Shown here: positions 1 to 6,582 of the stretch, one piece after another
Numbering within the stretch: position 1 is the stretch's first letter
Layout of the letters: every line of letters begins with the position of its first letter
NCBI GenBank assembly: GCA_026224995.1
Contig: JAMFRX010000439.1
Coordinates: 1 to 11,545, forward strand
From: Puia dinghuensis
Lineage (GTDB): Bacteria > Bacteroidota > Bacteroidia > Chitinophagales > Chitinophagaceae
Reading direction: 5' to 3'
Length of the DNA stretch: 11,545 nucleotides
The notes under the pieces: generated by a model
The model's input: the letters and a program-made list of their open reading frames with translations, nothing else
Databases searched by the model: none
What the model was told of the DNA's origin: nothing
Program-made: the position numbers and the translations under genes

Positions 1-70
1 AATTAGATGGTCAAGGGAGGCAAAAATACAAATTCCTGTTTAACCGGTAGGAAATCCGCGCGGTTTACCC

Positions 71-78
71 TAATTTTG
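71..78 (+). promoter_or_regulatory. possible -7 box (TAATTTTG)
   Basis: TAATTTTG fits the Bacteroidota primary-sigma -7 consensus TAnnTTTG exactly. No TTTG/TTG is seen about 19-21 bases upstream, so only half of the promoter is supported. If used, transcription would begin near 84-86 and run through the hairpin region to the terminator at 217-244, giving an RNA of about 160 nt, or a long leader for the cysM operon when the terminator is read through. Confidence 0.25.
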
Positions 79-84
79 CTGTGT

Positions 85-244
85 TATCCATTGTTATCAT
101 AAATGAATAAGACAATCTACCATAATATCTGTTGTTGTTGCTGTTGTCAGCAAGCCACGGTTCTATTGGTGGAGGATAACCTCTTGTAAGCTCGTCAAAT
201 TGTAATGACAATATATAAGCTCCACCGAAAGTGGGGCTTTTTTT
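85..244 (+). ncRNA. candidate structured leader or small RNA, class not recognised
   Basis: This stretch has no credible ORF but several short self-complementary elements. TTGCTG/CAGCAA (138-143/148-153, loop TTGT), GAGG/CCTC (172-175/180-183) and ATTGT/ACAAT (199-203/208-212) are local hairpins, and the region ends in a strong terminator. A long-range alternative also exists: 90-100 can pair with 202-212 (10 of 11 positions, two G-U). I could not match it to tRNA, tmRNA, RNase P, SRP or a riboswitch class I know. It may be a free small RNA ended by the terminator, or the attenuator leader of the cysM operon. The 5' end is a guess from the -7 box at 71-78. Confidence 0.3.
217..244 (+). terminator. 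intrinsic terminator just before cysM
   Basis: A 9-bp stem pairs 217-225 with 231-239 (one G-U pair), has the loop CGAAA, and runs into a continuous T tract (238-244). This is a textbook plus-strand rho-independent terminator. It ends 24 bases before the cysM start codon at 269, too close for a separate full promoter, so cysM transcription either reads through it or starts inside it. Confidence 0.75.
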
Positions 245-268
245 ATTTCATCCTACATGCGTCAATAT

Positions 269-1210
269 ATGTCAACAACGACCTTAGTTACTGCAGATCC
301 CGCTCTTGTTTCCGCCGTCAGGGCGCTGGAAAAAGAGATCGGTCATACGCCGCTGCATCAGGTGACCGGTCTTTTTCGGCATGAAAAGGTTCGGGTCTAT
401 GCCAAGAAGGAATGGATGCAGCTATCGGGAAGCGTGAAGGCAAGGGCGGCTTATTTCATTATTCGCAAGGCGATAGAAGAGGGGTTGCTGACCCGGGAAA
501 AGACTTTGCTGGATGCTACCAGCGGGAACACGGGGATCGCCTATGCGCATATTGCCAGGAAGCTGCACATTCCCGTGGCCTTATGCCTTCCGGAAAATGC
601 GTCGCAAGAGCGCAAGGATATCCTGCAATCGCTGGGTGTGGAGCTTATTCTTACTTCCAGGTTCGAGGGAACGGATGGAGCGCAGCAGGTAGCCAGGGCG
701 CTGGCGGAAGAGGATCCGGATAAATATTTCTATGCCGACCAGTACAAGAACGAAAACAACTGGAAGGCACATTATGTTACTACTGCACCGGAGATATTCG
801 AGGCGTTGCCTGGCATCACACATTTTGTAGCAGGTCTGGGGACCACCGGAACGTTTGTGGGCACGGGCAGGCGGCTGCGGGAACTGAAGCCGTCCGTCCG
901 GCTGATCTCGCTGCAGCCTGATGCGGCATTGCATGGACTGGAGGGCTGGAAACATCTGGAGACGGCCGTGGTGCCGGAGATCTATGACCCCGGAGTAGCC
1001 GACGTCAATGAGGAGATCAGCACCGAAGAAGCTTATGCGCTTATCCGTGAAGCCCATGAGAAAGAAGGCTTGTTGCTGAGCCCCAGCGCCGCCGCCAACC
1101 TGGCTGCCACTATCCGGATAGCGAAGACTCTGGAGGAGGGCGTACTGGTGACGGTCTTGCCGGACAACGCAGATAAATACGGCGAAATCATTCAAAAACT
1201 TTTAGCATGA
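269..1210 (+). CDS. cysM: CysM-type cysteine synthase (PLP-dependent, probably CysO-thiocarboxylate-using)
   Basis: A 313-residue fold-type II PLP enzyme of the cysteine synthase/cystathionine beta-synthase family, which beta-replaces an activated serine with sulfur. Visible motifs are the Schiff-base lysine in SGSVKAR (K57), the TSGNTG loop (84-89), PEN (108-110) and the PLP-phosphate loop GLGTTGT (189-195). The stretch ITHFVAGLGTTGT and the VPEIYDP segment resemble mycobacterial CysM, which uses O-phosphoserine and CysO thiocarboxylate, more than CysK. By-eye alignment puts K228 where mycobacterial CysM has the Arg that selects phosphoserine. Start: an ATG at 257 would add four residues, but the ATG at 269 gives a more usual N terminus (MSTTTLV). 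The gene overlaps mec by ATGA and is first of a three-gene operon. The substrate is inferred from neighbours and motifs. An ordinary O-acetylserine sulfhydrylase is the alternative. Confidence 0.88.
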   Translation: MSTTTLVTADPALVSAVRALEKEIGHTPLHQVTGLFRHEKVRVYAKKEWMQLSGSVKARAAYFIIRKAIEEGLLTREKTLLDATSGNTGIAYAHIARKLHIPVALCLPENASQERKDILQSLGVELILTSRFEGTDGAQQVARALAEEDPDKYFYADQYKNENNWKAHYVTTAPEIFEALPGITHFVAGLGTTGTFVGTGRRLRELKPSVRLISLQPDAALHGLEGWKHLETAVVPEIYDPGVADVNEEISTEEAYALIREAHEKEGLLLSPSAAANLAATIRIAKTLEEGVLVTVLPDNADKYGEIIQKLLA

Positions 1211-1635
1211 TAATCATCGATCCCCGGATCAGACAACTACTGATAGAAGATGCGCAGAACACCTTTCCGGATGAATGTTGTGGATTCCTGTTTGGCAGGG
1301 AGGAGCGGGACGGTACGCGACGCATTATCGATATATTAGTGGTGGACAATGCCAAGGAAGGGGATAAGACGAGGCGTTTTGTCATCTCGCCCCAGGATTA
1401 TATGACGGCCGAGACGCATGCGCTGGAGCATGACTGGACCTTACTTGGCATTTACCATTCGCATCCCAAGCATCCGGCTATTCCGTCGGAGCATGACCGG
1501 CTGGCGGCGCAGCCTTTTTTCTCCTATGTCATCATCAGTGTAATGGACAAGGACACGGTGGATGTAAGGTCATGGCTGCTGAATGAGGAGCAACAATTTG
1601 AAGAAGAGCAAATCGCAGATTTTCAATACAATTAA
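1207..1635 (+). CDS. mec: Mec-type JAMM/MPN+ metallopeptidase (CysO-cysteine peptidase)
   Basis: A 142-residue zinc metallopeptidase of the JAB1/MPN+ (JAMM) family. The complete metal site is visible: Glu23 in PDECCGFLFG, then HSHP (His84, His86), Ser94 and Asp97 in PSEHD. The length is that of a single-domain bacterial Mec. In mycobacteria Mec releases cysteine from the C terminus of CysO after CysM has formed the CysO-cysteine adduct. Other bacterial JAMM enzymes (QbsD) trim residues after the Gly-Gly of a sulfur carrier. It overlaps cysM by 4 bases (ATGA), which suggests translational coupling, and lies 15 bases before the fused carrier/E1 gene, so its substrate is very likely the Gly-Gly of that protein. 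It could act on the adduct, on the fusion junction, or on both. Cytoplasmic; no signal peptide is seen. Confidence 0.88.
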   Translation: MIIIDPRIRQLLIEDAQNTFPDECCGFLFGREERDGTRRIIDILVVDNAKEGDKTRRFVISPQDYMTAETHALEHDWTLLGIYHSHPKHPAIPSEHDRLAAQPFFSYVIISVMDKDTVDVRSWLLNEEQQFEEEQIADFQYN

Positions 1636-1650
1636 AAAAAAATACACTTT

Positions 1651-3081
1651 ATGGCAACGGTAATTATTCCTACGCCTTTACGGAAATTCACCAATAACAC
1701 GGCCCGGCTGCAGGTCAAGCCGGGGACGATACAGGATACTGTTCAGGAATTGACAGTCAATTTCCCTGATCTGAAGAAGCATCTGCTGGATGAGCACGGC
1801 AAGATCCGCAGCTACGTGAATATTTTTATCGACAACGACGATATCCGTGATCTCCAGCAGGAGCAGACGGCGGTGAAGGAGGGAGCTGTCGTGAGCATTG
1901 TGCCGGCGATAGCCGGGGGGAGTCCGGATGGCGCTGTGTTCACCAGGGAGGAATTGGCGCGTTATAACAGGCATATCATTATTCCCGGTTTCGGCATGGA
2001 GGCGCAGCAAAAATTAAAGGCTGCCAAGGTGCTGGTCATTGGGTCGGGTGGCTTAGGTAGTCCGGTGCTGCTGTACCTGGCTGCGGCGGGTGTGGGAACT
2101 ATCGGCATCGTCGATTTCGATGTGGTGGATGACAGCAATCTGCAAAGGCAGGTGTTATTCGGCGTGGAGTCCATTGGCCAGCCGAAGGTCGAAGCCGCCA
2201 GGAAGCGGCTGGAGTCGTTGAATCCCTATATCCGGCTGAAGCTTTACAATACCCATCTGAATTCGCAAAATGCGCTGGATATCCTGAAAGATTATGATGT
2301 CATTGCAGATGGTACGGATAATTTCCCGACCCGGTATCTCGTCAACGATGCGGCGGTGCTGTTAGGCAAGCCGAATGTCTATGCCAGCATCTTTCAGTTC
2401 GAGGGGCAGGTGTCCGTATTCAACTATCGTGACAAGAGCGGGCAGCTGGGACCCAACTACAGGGACCTCTACCCTACCCCGCCGCCCCCGGGACTTGTGC
2501 CGAGCTGTGCGGAAGGGGGTGTGCTGGGTGTATTACCGGGGATCATCGGCAGTCTGCAGGCCCTGGAGGTCATCAAGGTCATCACCGGCGTTGGCGATAC
2601 GTTGTCGGGACGGTTTTACATCTTCGATGCATTGAATTTCGAGAGCCGTACTTTTACGATAAAGGCGCGGGCAGAGAATCCGCTTACCGGGAAGAACCCC
2701 AGCATCACTGCGCTCATCGATTATGAGCAATTCTGCGGGATGCGGGCTGTGGAGGAGAAGCCGTTAAAAGAGGTCACGGCGAAAGAGCTTTATGACTGGC
2801 AGGTGAAGGGCGAGCCTTTTCAGCTTATCGATGTCCGGGAGCAGCATGAGTATGATATCGTGAATATCGGCGGAGAGCTGATACCGTTGGGAAGCGTTGC
2901 GGATAACAGCGAGCTTATCGACAGGGACAGGAAGGTAGTCGTGCATTGCAAGGTAGGCGGCCGAAGCGCCAAGGCCATCAAGGAGCTGGAGGAGAAGTTC
3001 GGCTTTACCAACTTATATAATCTGAAAGGCGGTATCCTGGCCTACATCGATCAGATCCAGCCGGAGCTTACGAAGTACTAG
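1651..3081 (+). CDS. moeZ: CysO/MoaD-like ubiquitin fold fused to MoeB/ThiF E1-like domain and rhodanese
   Basis: A 476-residue three-domain protein. Residues 1-90 form a ubiquitin-like sulfur carrier that aligns well by eye with mycobacterial CysO (IPTPLRKFT near the start, SYVNIFI, ending VPAIAGG, with Gly89-Gly90). Residues about 98-360 are a MoeB/ThiF/MoeZ adenylating domain: LARYNRHI, nucleotide loop GSGGLGSP (131-138), DSNLQRQ (161-167), DGTDN (220-224), CAEGGVLGVLPG (286-297) and DYEQFCG (357-363), as in MoeZ. Residues about 372-476 are a rhodanese with active-site Cys433 in CKVGGRSA, the presumed sulfur donor. The E1 domain adenylates a carrier C terminus and sulfur is then transferred to make a thiocarboxylate for CysM. 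The oddity is that the carrier's Gly-Gly is internal, so it must be cleaved free, or another free carrier must exist. Mec lies next door. It ends on a CTAG shared with the convergent E1 dehydrogenase gene. Annotation pipelines may label it MoeB; I see no molybdenum-cofactor genes nearby. Confidence 0.9.
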   Translation: MATVIIPTPLRKFTNNTARLQVKPGTIQDTVQELTVNFPDLKKHLLDEHGKIRSYVNIFIDNDDIRDLQQEQTAVKEGAVVSIVPAIAGGSPDGAVFTREELARYNRHIIIPGFGMEAQQKLKAAKVLVIGSGGLGSPVLLYLAAAGVGTIGIVDFDVVDDSNLQRQVLFGVESIGQPKVEAARKRLESLNPYIRLKLYNTHLNSQNALDILKDYDVIADGTDNFPTRYLVNDAAVLLGKPNVYASIFQFEGQVSVFNYRDKSGQLGPNYRDLYPTPPPPGLVPSCAEGGVLGVLPGIIGSLQALEVIKVITGVGDTLSGRFYIFDALNFESRTFTIKARAENPLTGKNPSITALIDYEQFCGMRAVEEKPLKEVTAKELYDWQVKGEPFQLIDVREQHEYDIVNIGGELIPLGSVADNSELIDRDRKVVVHCKVGGRSAKAIKELEEKFGFTNLYNLKGGILAYIDQIQPELTKY

Positions 3082-5129
3082 GAGTAGAGCAGCTTTTCCA
3101 GGGCCCGGGCGACTTTCGACGCGTTGTGGAGCATGGCGTTCTCGAGTCCGGCGTTCATGGGTACGGCAGGGAGGTCGAGGGCGCCCAGTACTTCCACCGG
3201 TGCGTCCAGGGTCGTGAAGCAATGGCGGGTGATGCGCCAGGCCAGGGCTTCTGCGAAGGAATTATTTTGTTGCTCTTCGGTAAGGACAAGACATTTGCCA
3301 TGACGGCGCACTGTCTGATAGACGAGGTCTTCGTCGAGGGGGAAAAGGGTTCGGAGGTCGATGATCTCTACCATTCCGGGGAAGCTGCCCGCGGCACTTT
3401 TTGCCCAGTAAACGCCCATGCCATAGGTGATGATGCAGCAGGTCTCGCCGCTACCGGAGAGTTCGGCATCGGCGGCCAGGATGCAGTGCGCCTTGCCGAG
3501 AGGCAGGATATAATCCCGTGCCGGTTCGGTGGTCTTGGCGTCTTCGGTCCCCGGGACCTTGCTCCAATAGAGGCCTTTATGTTCGAGCATGATCACGGGA
3601 TTGGGATCTAGGAAGGCCGCTTTCATCAGTCCTTTCATGTCGGCTGCATTGGATGGGTAGACCACTTTTATACCTTTTATAGAGAGCAGTGTCGTTTCGA
3701 TGCTTCCGCTGTGGTAGGGGCCGCCGCCGCCGTATGCGCCTATGGGTATTCGGATCAATGCCTGTACGGGAAATTTGCCCTGGCTGAGGTAGCAGGATTT
3801 TGAGAGCTCAGTGACCAGCTGGTTGAAGCCGGGGTAGATGTAATCGGCGAATTGGATCTCTACGATTGGCTTAGCGCCTACGGCGCTCATGCCGGCAGTA
3901 GAGCCGACGATATAGGCTTCCTGGATGGCGGTGTTGAATACGCGGTGGTCGCCGAAGCGTTCGGCGAGGGTGGCAGCTTCGCGGAAGACGCCGCCGAGGC
4001 GGCGGCCGACGTCCTGTCCGTAGAGGAGGGCTTCGGGATAGTCTTCCATGATCTCGCGGATGGCGAATAATGCGGCGTCGACCATGAGGATCTTCTCTCC
4101 GTCTTTGGGTTTCCGTTCGCCTTTTTCCTGCGTGACCGGTGTGGGGGCGAATACGAAGGCTTCGACTGAGGATGGATCGGGCTCGGGTGCTGCTATGGCC
4201 TCCTGGAACTGGCGGCCAACGATCGAGGCCGCTTCTTTTTGGATGTCCTGCAGGAGGGTTTCTGCGACGCCGAGGGCGAGCAGCCGTGCTTTTAGCTGCG
4301 GCAGGGGATCAGTAGCGGCGTGTATGGCCAGGTCTTCGCTGTTGCGGTAGGTTTCGCGGCGGACGCCGCTGGTATGGTGACCGAGCAATGGCACGGTAGC
4401 CTGGACCAGCCAGGGCTGGCGACCGTGGCGGACGGCATGGATGACTTCTCCCATGCGTTCGTAGCTGCCGAGGAAGTCGCTGCCGTCGATGCGCAGGCGC
4501 TGCATGCCTTTGAATCCGGCGGCGTATTCGTAGGCGTCCATGGTCCGGGATTCGTTGGACTGGACGCTGATCCCCCAGCCGTTGTCCTGGACGAGGTAGA
4601 TGATGGGAAGCTGTTTGAGGACTGCGAACTGAAAGGCTTCGCTGACCTCGCCTTCGGTGACGCTGGCGTCGCCGAGGGAGCAGAGCACGATGGGGTTATC
4701 TTGTTGGGGGGCTGTGCCGATGCTTTGCAGGTAGCGTAGTCCCTGGGCGATACCGGTGGCGGGTATGGCCTGCATGCCGGTTGCGCTGCTCTGGTGGAGC
4801 ATGCGAGGGCGATGGGGGTCCAGGGAATTGGGATGGGCGTAATATTCGCGGCCGCCGGTGAATGGGTCGTCGCCTTTGGCGAGGAGCTGCAGCATGAGCT
4901 GGTAGGGTTCGAAGCCAAGGCCCAGCAGGAGGCTTTCATCCCGATAGTAAGGGCTGACCCAGTCGCAGGGCTGCAGGTGGAAGGCGGTGGCCAGCTGGAT
5001 GGCTTCGTGGCCGCGAGAGGTAGAGTGAACGTATTTACAGAGGGGGCGATTCGTTTCGTAGGTGGAGGCCATTTCCGCGGCGGTGCACATAAGCCGCCAG
5101 GCTTTTAGCAAGATATCGATAGAGATCAT
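3078..5129 (-). CDS. fused E1 alpha/beta subunit of a 2-oxoacid (probably branched-chain) dehydrogenase
   Basis: A 683-residue thiamine-diphosphate enzyme carrying both E1 subunits in one chain, a layout common in Bacteroidota. Residues about 1-320 are E1-alpha: NRPLCKYVHSTSRGHEA, the ThDP/Mg motif GDASVTEG followed by DN (153-160, 182-183), and the loop HHTSGVRRETYR (251-262). After a Pro/Lys/Glu-rich linker (about 315-345), residues about 346-683 are E1-beta: GQDVGRRLGGVF (371-382), the presumed catalytic Glu404 in TAIQEAYIVG, and VEIQFADYIYPG. The E1 decarboxylates a 2-oxoacid and passes the acyl group to the lipoyl domain of E2. No E2 or E3 gene is in the window. The best guess is branched-chain 2-oxoacids by resemblance, but substrate cannot be fixed from sequence. 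It lies 30 bases after the FAH-family gene, so they are probably co-transcribed, and it ends convergently on a CTAG shared with moeZ. Confidence 0.9.
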   Translation of the reverse strand: MISIDILLKAWRLMCTAAEMASTYETNRPLCKYVHSTSRGHEAIQLATAFHLQPCDWVSPYYRDESLLLGLGFEPYQLMLQLLAKGDDPFTGGREYYAHPNSLDPHRPRMLHQSSATGMQAIPATGIAQGLRYLQSIGTAPQQDNPIVLCSLGDASVTEGEVSEAFQFAVLKQLPIIYLVQDNGWGISVQSNESRTMDAYEYAAGFKGMQRLRIDGSDFLGSYERMGEVIHAVRHGRQPWLVQATVPLLGHHTSGVRRETYRNSEDLAIHAATDPLPQLKARLLALGVAETLLQDIQKEAASIVGRQFQEAIAAPEPDPSSVEAFVFAPTPVTQEKGERKPKDGEKILMVDAALFAIREIMEDYPEALLYGQDVGRRLGGVFREAATLAERFGDHRVFNTAIQEAYIVGSTAGMSAVGAKPIVEIQFADYIYPGFNQLVTELSKSCYLSQGKFPVQALIRIPIGAYGGGGPYHSGSIETTLLSIKGIKVVYPSNAADMKGLMKAAFLDPNPVIMLEHKGLYWSKVPGTEDAKTTEPARDYILPLGKAHCILAADAELSGSGETCCIITYGMGVYWAKSAAGSFPGMVEIIDLRTLFPLDEDLVYQTVRRHGKCLVLTEEQQNNSFAEALAWRITRHCFTTLDAPVEVLGALDLPAVPMNAGLENAMLHNASKVARALEKLLYS

Positions 5130-5159
5130 CGGATAATGGCGCCCCCCATGCGGGAGGAT

Positions 5160-5771
5160 CTATTTTATTTCAACGGTGAATAAGCTATCGTCTTCGATGA
5201 AGCCTTCCAGCTCGTCTCCGACTACGCATTCGCCGACGCCGGCGGGCGTTCCGGTGAAGACCAGGTCACCGATATTAACGGAGAAATAGTTGGAGATATA
5301 GGATACGATGTGGTCGAAGCCGTTGATCATGAGGCTGGAATTGCCTTGCTGGACCAATTCCTTGTTCTTGTACATGCAGAAGTTGATGTCCTTTTTGTTC
5401 TTGATATTCTGCAGGGGGATCCACTTGCCGATGGCGGCGGAGTTATCCCAGGCTTTGGCTTTTTCCCAGGGGAGGCCTTTTTCCTTCAATTCGTTCTGGA
5501 TGTCGCGTGCTGTGAAGTCTATGCCGGTCGTAACAGCGTCGTAGTACTTGGAGGCGAACCTCTCCTGTATGTATTTGCCGTTCTTGGATATGCGAAGCAC
5601 GAGCTCGCATTCGTAGTGCAGCTCATTTGTAAATTCAGGGTAATAAAACGGTGTATGGGCTTGTAGCAAAGCACTCTTGGGCTTCATAAAAATGATAGGC
5701 TCATCCGGAACGTCGTTATTGAGTTCTTTGGCATGAGCGACATAGTTACGGCCAACACAGAATATTTTCAT
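5160..5771 (-). CDS. fumarylacetoacetate hydrolase (FAH) family protein, FAHD1-like
   Basis: A 203-residue single-domain FAH-family enzyme. Seen: CVGRNYVAHAKEL at the N terminus, IIFMKP (26-31), the metal-binding YECELV (Glu54, Glu56) with Asp85 in GIDFTARD, KAWDNSAAIG (106-115) and TGTPAGVG (173-180). Members cleave or decarboxylate 2-oxo/1,3-dicarbonyl acids using Mg or Mn; the short FAHD1-like form suggests an acylpyruvase or oxaloacetate decarboxylase role, which is inferred from family only. The start is taken as the ATG at 5771; an upstream in-frame TTG at 5777 would add two residues and is less likely. It reads into the fused E1 dehydrogenase 30 bases on and lies about 160 bases after the end of pth. 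Confidence 0.88.
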   Translation of the reverse strand: MKIFCVGRNYVAHAKELNNDVPDEPIIFMKPKSALLQAHTPFYYPEFTNELHYECELVLRISKNGKYIQERFASKYYDAVTTGIDFTARDIQNELKEKGLPWEKAKAWDNSAAIGKWIPLQNIKNKKDINFCMYKNKELVQQGNSSLMINGFDHIVSYISNYFSVNIGDLVFTGTPAGVGECVVGDELEGFIEDDSLFTVEIK

Positions 5772-5863
5772 ATTCAATCAGGGTTTTTAAATAGAAAATC
5801 TTTAAATCCAGCTTTCATTCGGCCTGAAGAGACCCCGGGTACTTCCATAGGCATATTGAATAT

Positions 5864-5894
5864 CAAAATACTTACTCATTAAGGATGAATGCAA
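5864..5894 (-). promoter_or_regulatory. possible promoter for the FAH-E1 operon
   Basis: Reading the minus strand, TTG (5892-5894) is followed after 21 bases by TATTTTG (5864-5870), which is one base short of the Bacteroidota TAnnTTTG -7 consensus. It lies in the AT-rich gap between pth and the FAH gene and would leave a leader of roughly 85 bases. The match is imperfect and is offered only as the best candidate in this 157-base gap. Confidence 0.3.
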
Positions 5895-5928
5895 TATTTA
5901 TGCGAAAATAAAGATTCCCATTAATAAA

Positions 5929-6507
5929 TCATAGTTCAAACTCTATTTTATTGTACTGCGTCATAGTCCGCTCAATCCCAGTGGTGGCAAAGCTTTCGAC
6001 GATTTCGACACCTGTTTGGACCTTCTGACGCACTACTGGCAATTCGCTTTCCGACCACTTGCCCAAGACAAAATCCGGTTGTCTGCCTTTGGGGAAATTA
6101 TTGCCGATACCCAGTCTCAACCTTGGCCATGCGTTGGTGCCGAGGGTTTCCTGGATGCTTCGAAGGCCGTTATGTCCGCCATCGCTGCCCCCGGGTCTGA
6201 GTCTCAGCTTGCTGAGCGGCAGGTTCAGATCGTCCAGCACGACCAGCATGTGGTCGGCAGGGATCTTTTCCCTATCCATCCAGTATTTGACGGCCCGGCC
6301 GCTTTAATTCATATAGGTGGTAGGCTTGATGCATACCAGGATCTGTCCACGCCATCTGAGTTCCACCTTCTCGGCTAACCGCTCCACGGCAAACCGGTCG
6401 TTCAGGCTTGCCGCCAGTGCGTCCGCCACGTCGAAGCCGATGTTATGGCGGGTGCCGGTATAATCGGCTCCTATGTTACCCAGGCAGGCTATCAAGAACT
6501 TTGCCAT
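5929..6507 (-). pseudogene. pth: peptidyl-tRNA hydrolase with an in-frame stop at codon 68
   Basis: Pth hydrolyses peptidyl-tRNAs that drop off ribosomes and is normally essential in bacteria. The first 67 codons give a normal N terminus with catalytic Asn11 and His21 (LGNIGADYTGTRHNIG) and end in KPTTYMN. The next codon is TAA (6306-6304) where the family has Leu (MNLSG). Reading continues in the same frame with SGRAVKYWMDREK, VVLDDLNLP, GSDGGHNG and LRLGIGN to a normal end, so the full span is 192 codons, the usual family length. Nothing else is broken: one base (TTA to TAA) explains it. Either the assembly has an error, or this is a very recent loss with another copy elsewhere, or the stop is read through. 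An ATG eight codons past the stop could restart a 116-residue C-terminal piece lacking the N-terminal catalytic residues. It follows rplY behind a terminator. Confidence 0.85.
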
Positions 6508-6529
6508 AGCAGATACCGGAAGGGCATTA

Positions 6530-6565
6530 AAAATAACAAAAACCCGGTTAATGTATAACCGGGTT
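6530..6565 (-). terminator. intrinsic terminator after rplY
   Basis: A perfect 10-bp stem pairs 6541-6550 with 6556-6565 around the loop ATGTA. On the minus strand it is followed by a T-rich tail (complement of 6530-6542). It lies 17 bases after the rplY stop and about 25 bases before the pth start, so pth expression needs read-through or a promoter within this hairpin region. Confidence 0.82.
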
Positions 6566-6582
6566 CCTACTAATTAAAATAT

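Noticed and set aside
46..69. Imperfect GC-rich hairpin (GGTAGGAAATCCG with CGGTTTACC)
   Set aside because: The stem has bulges and no following T run on the plus strand; it may be the end of an unseen upstream transcript, but this is too weak to call.
131..147. GTT-rich microsatellite-like stretch
   Set aside because: Only a few repeat units, and better explained as the 5' arm and loop of the hairpin at 138-153.
4292..4939. Long alternative-frame ORF (215 codons) within the E1 dehydrogenase gene
   Set aside because: It is rich in Ser, Pro, Ala and Thr as expected for a shadow frame of a GC-rich gene and lies wholly inside a well-supported coding region.
5826..5845. Imperfect palindrome centred on CCCGGG upstream of the FAH gene
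   Set aside because: The arms match only at GAAG/CTTC and the central six bases, with a one-base offset; not enough to call an operator.
6277..6279. Restart of translation making a split, two-chain Pth
   Set aside because: The stop and restart lie in the middle of the compact Pth fold and separate catalytic Asn11/His21 from the rest; a nonsense mutation or consensus error is much simpler.
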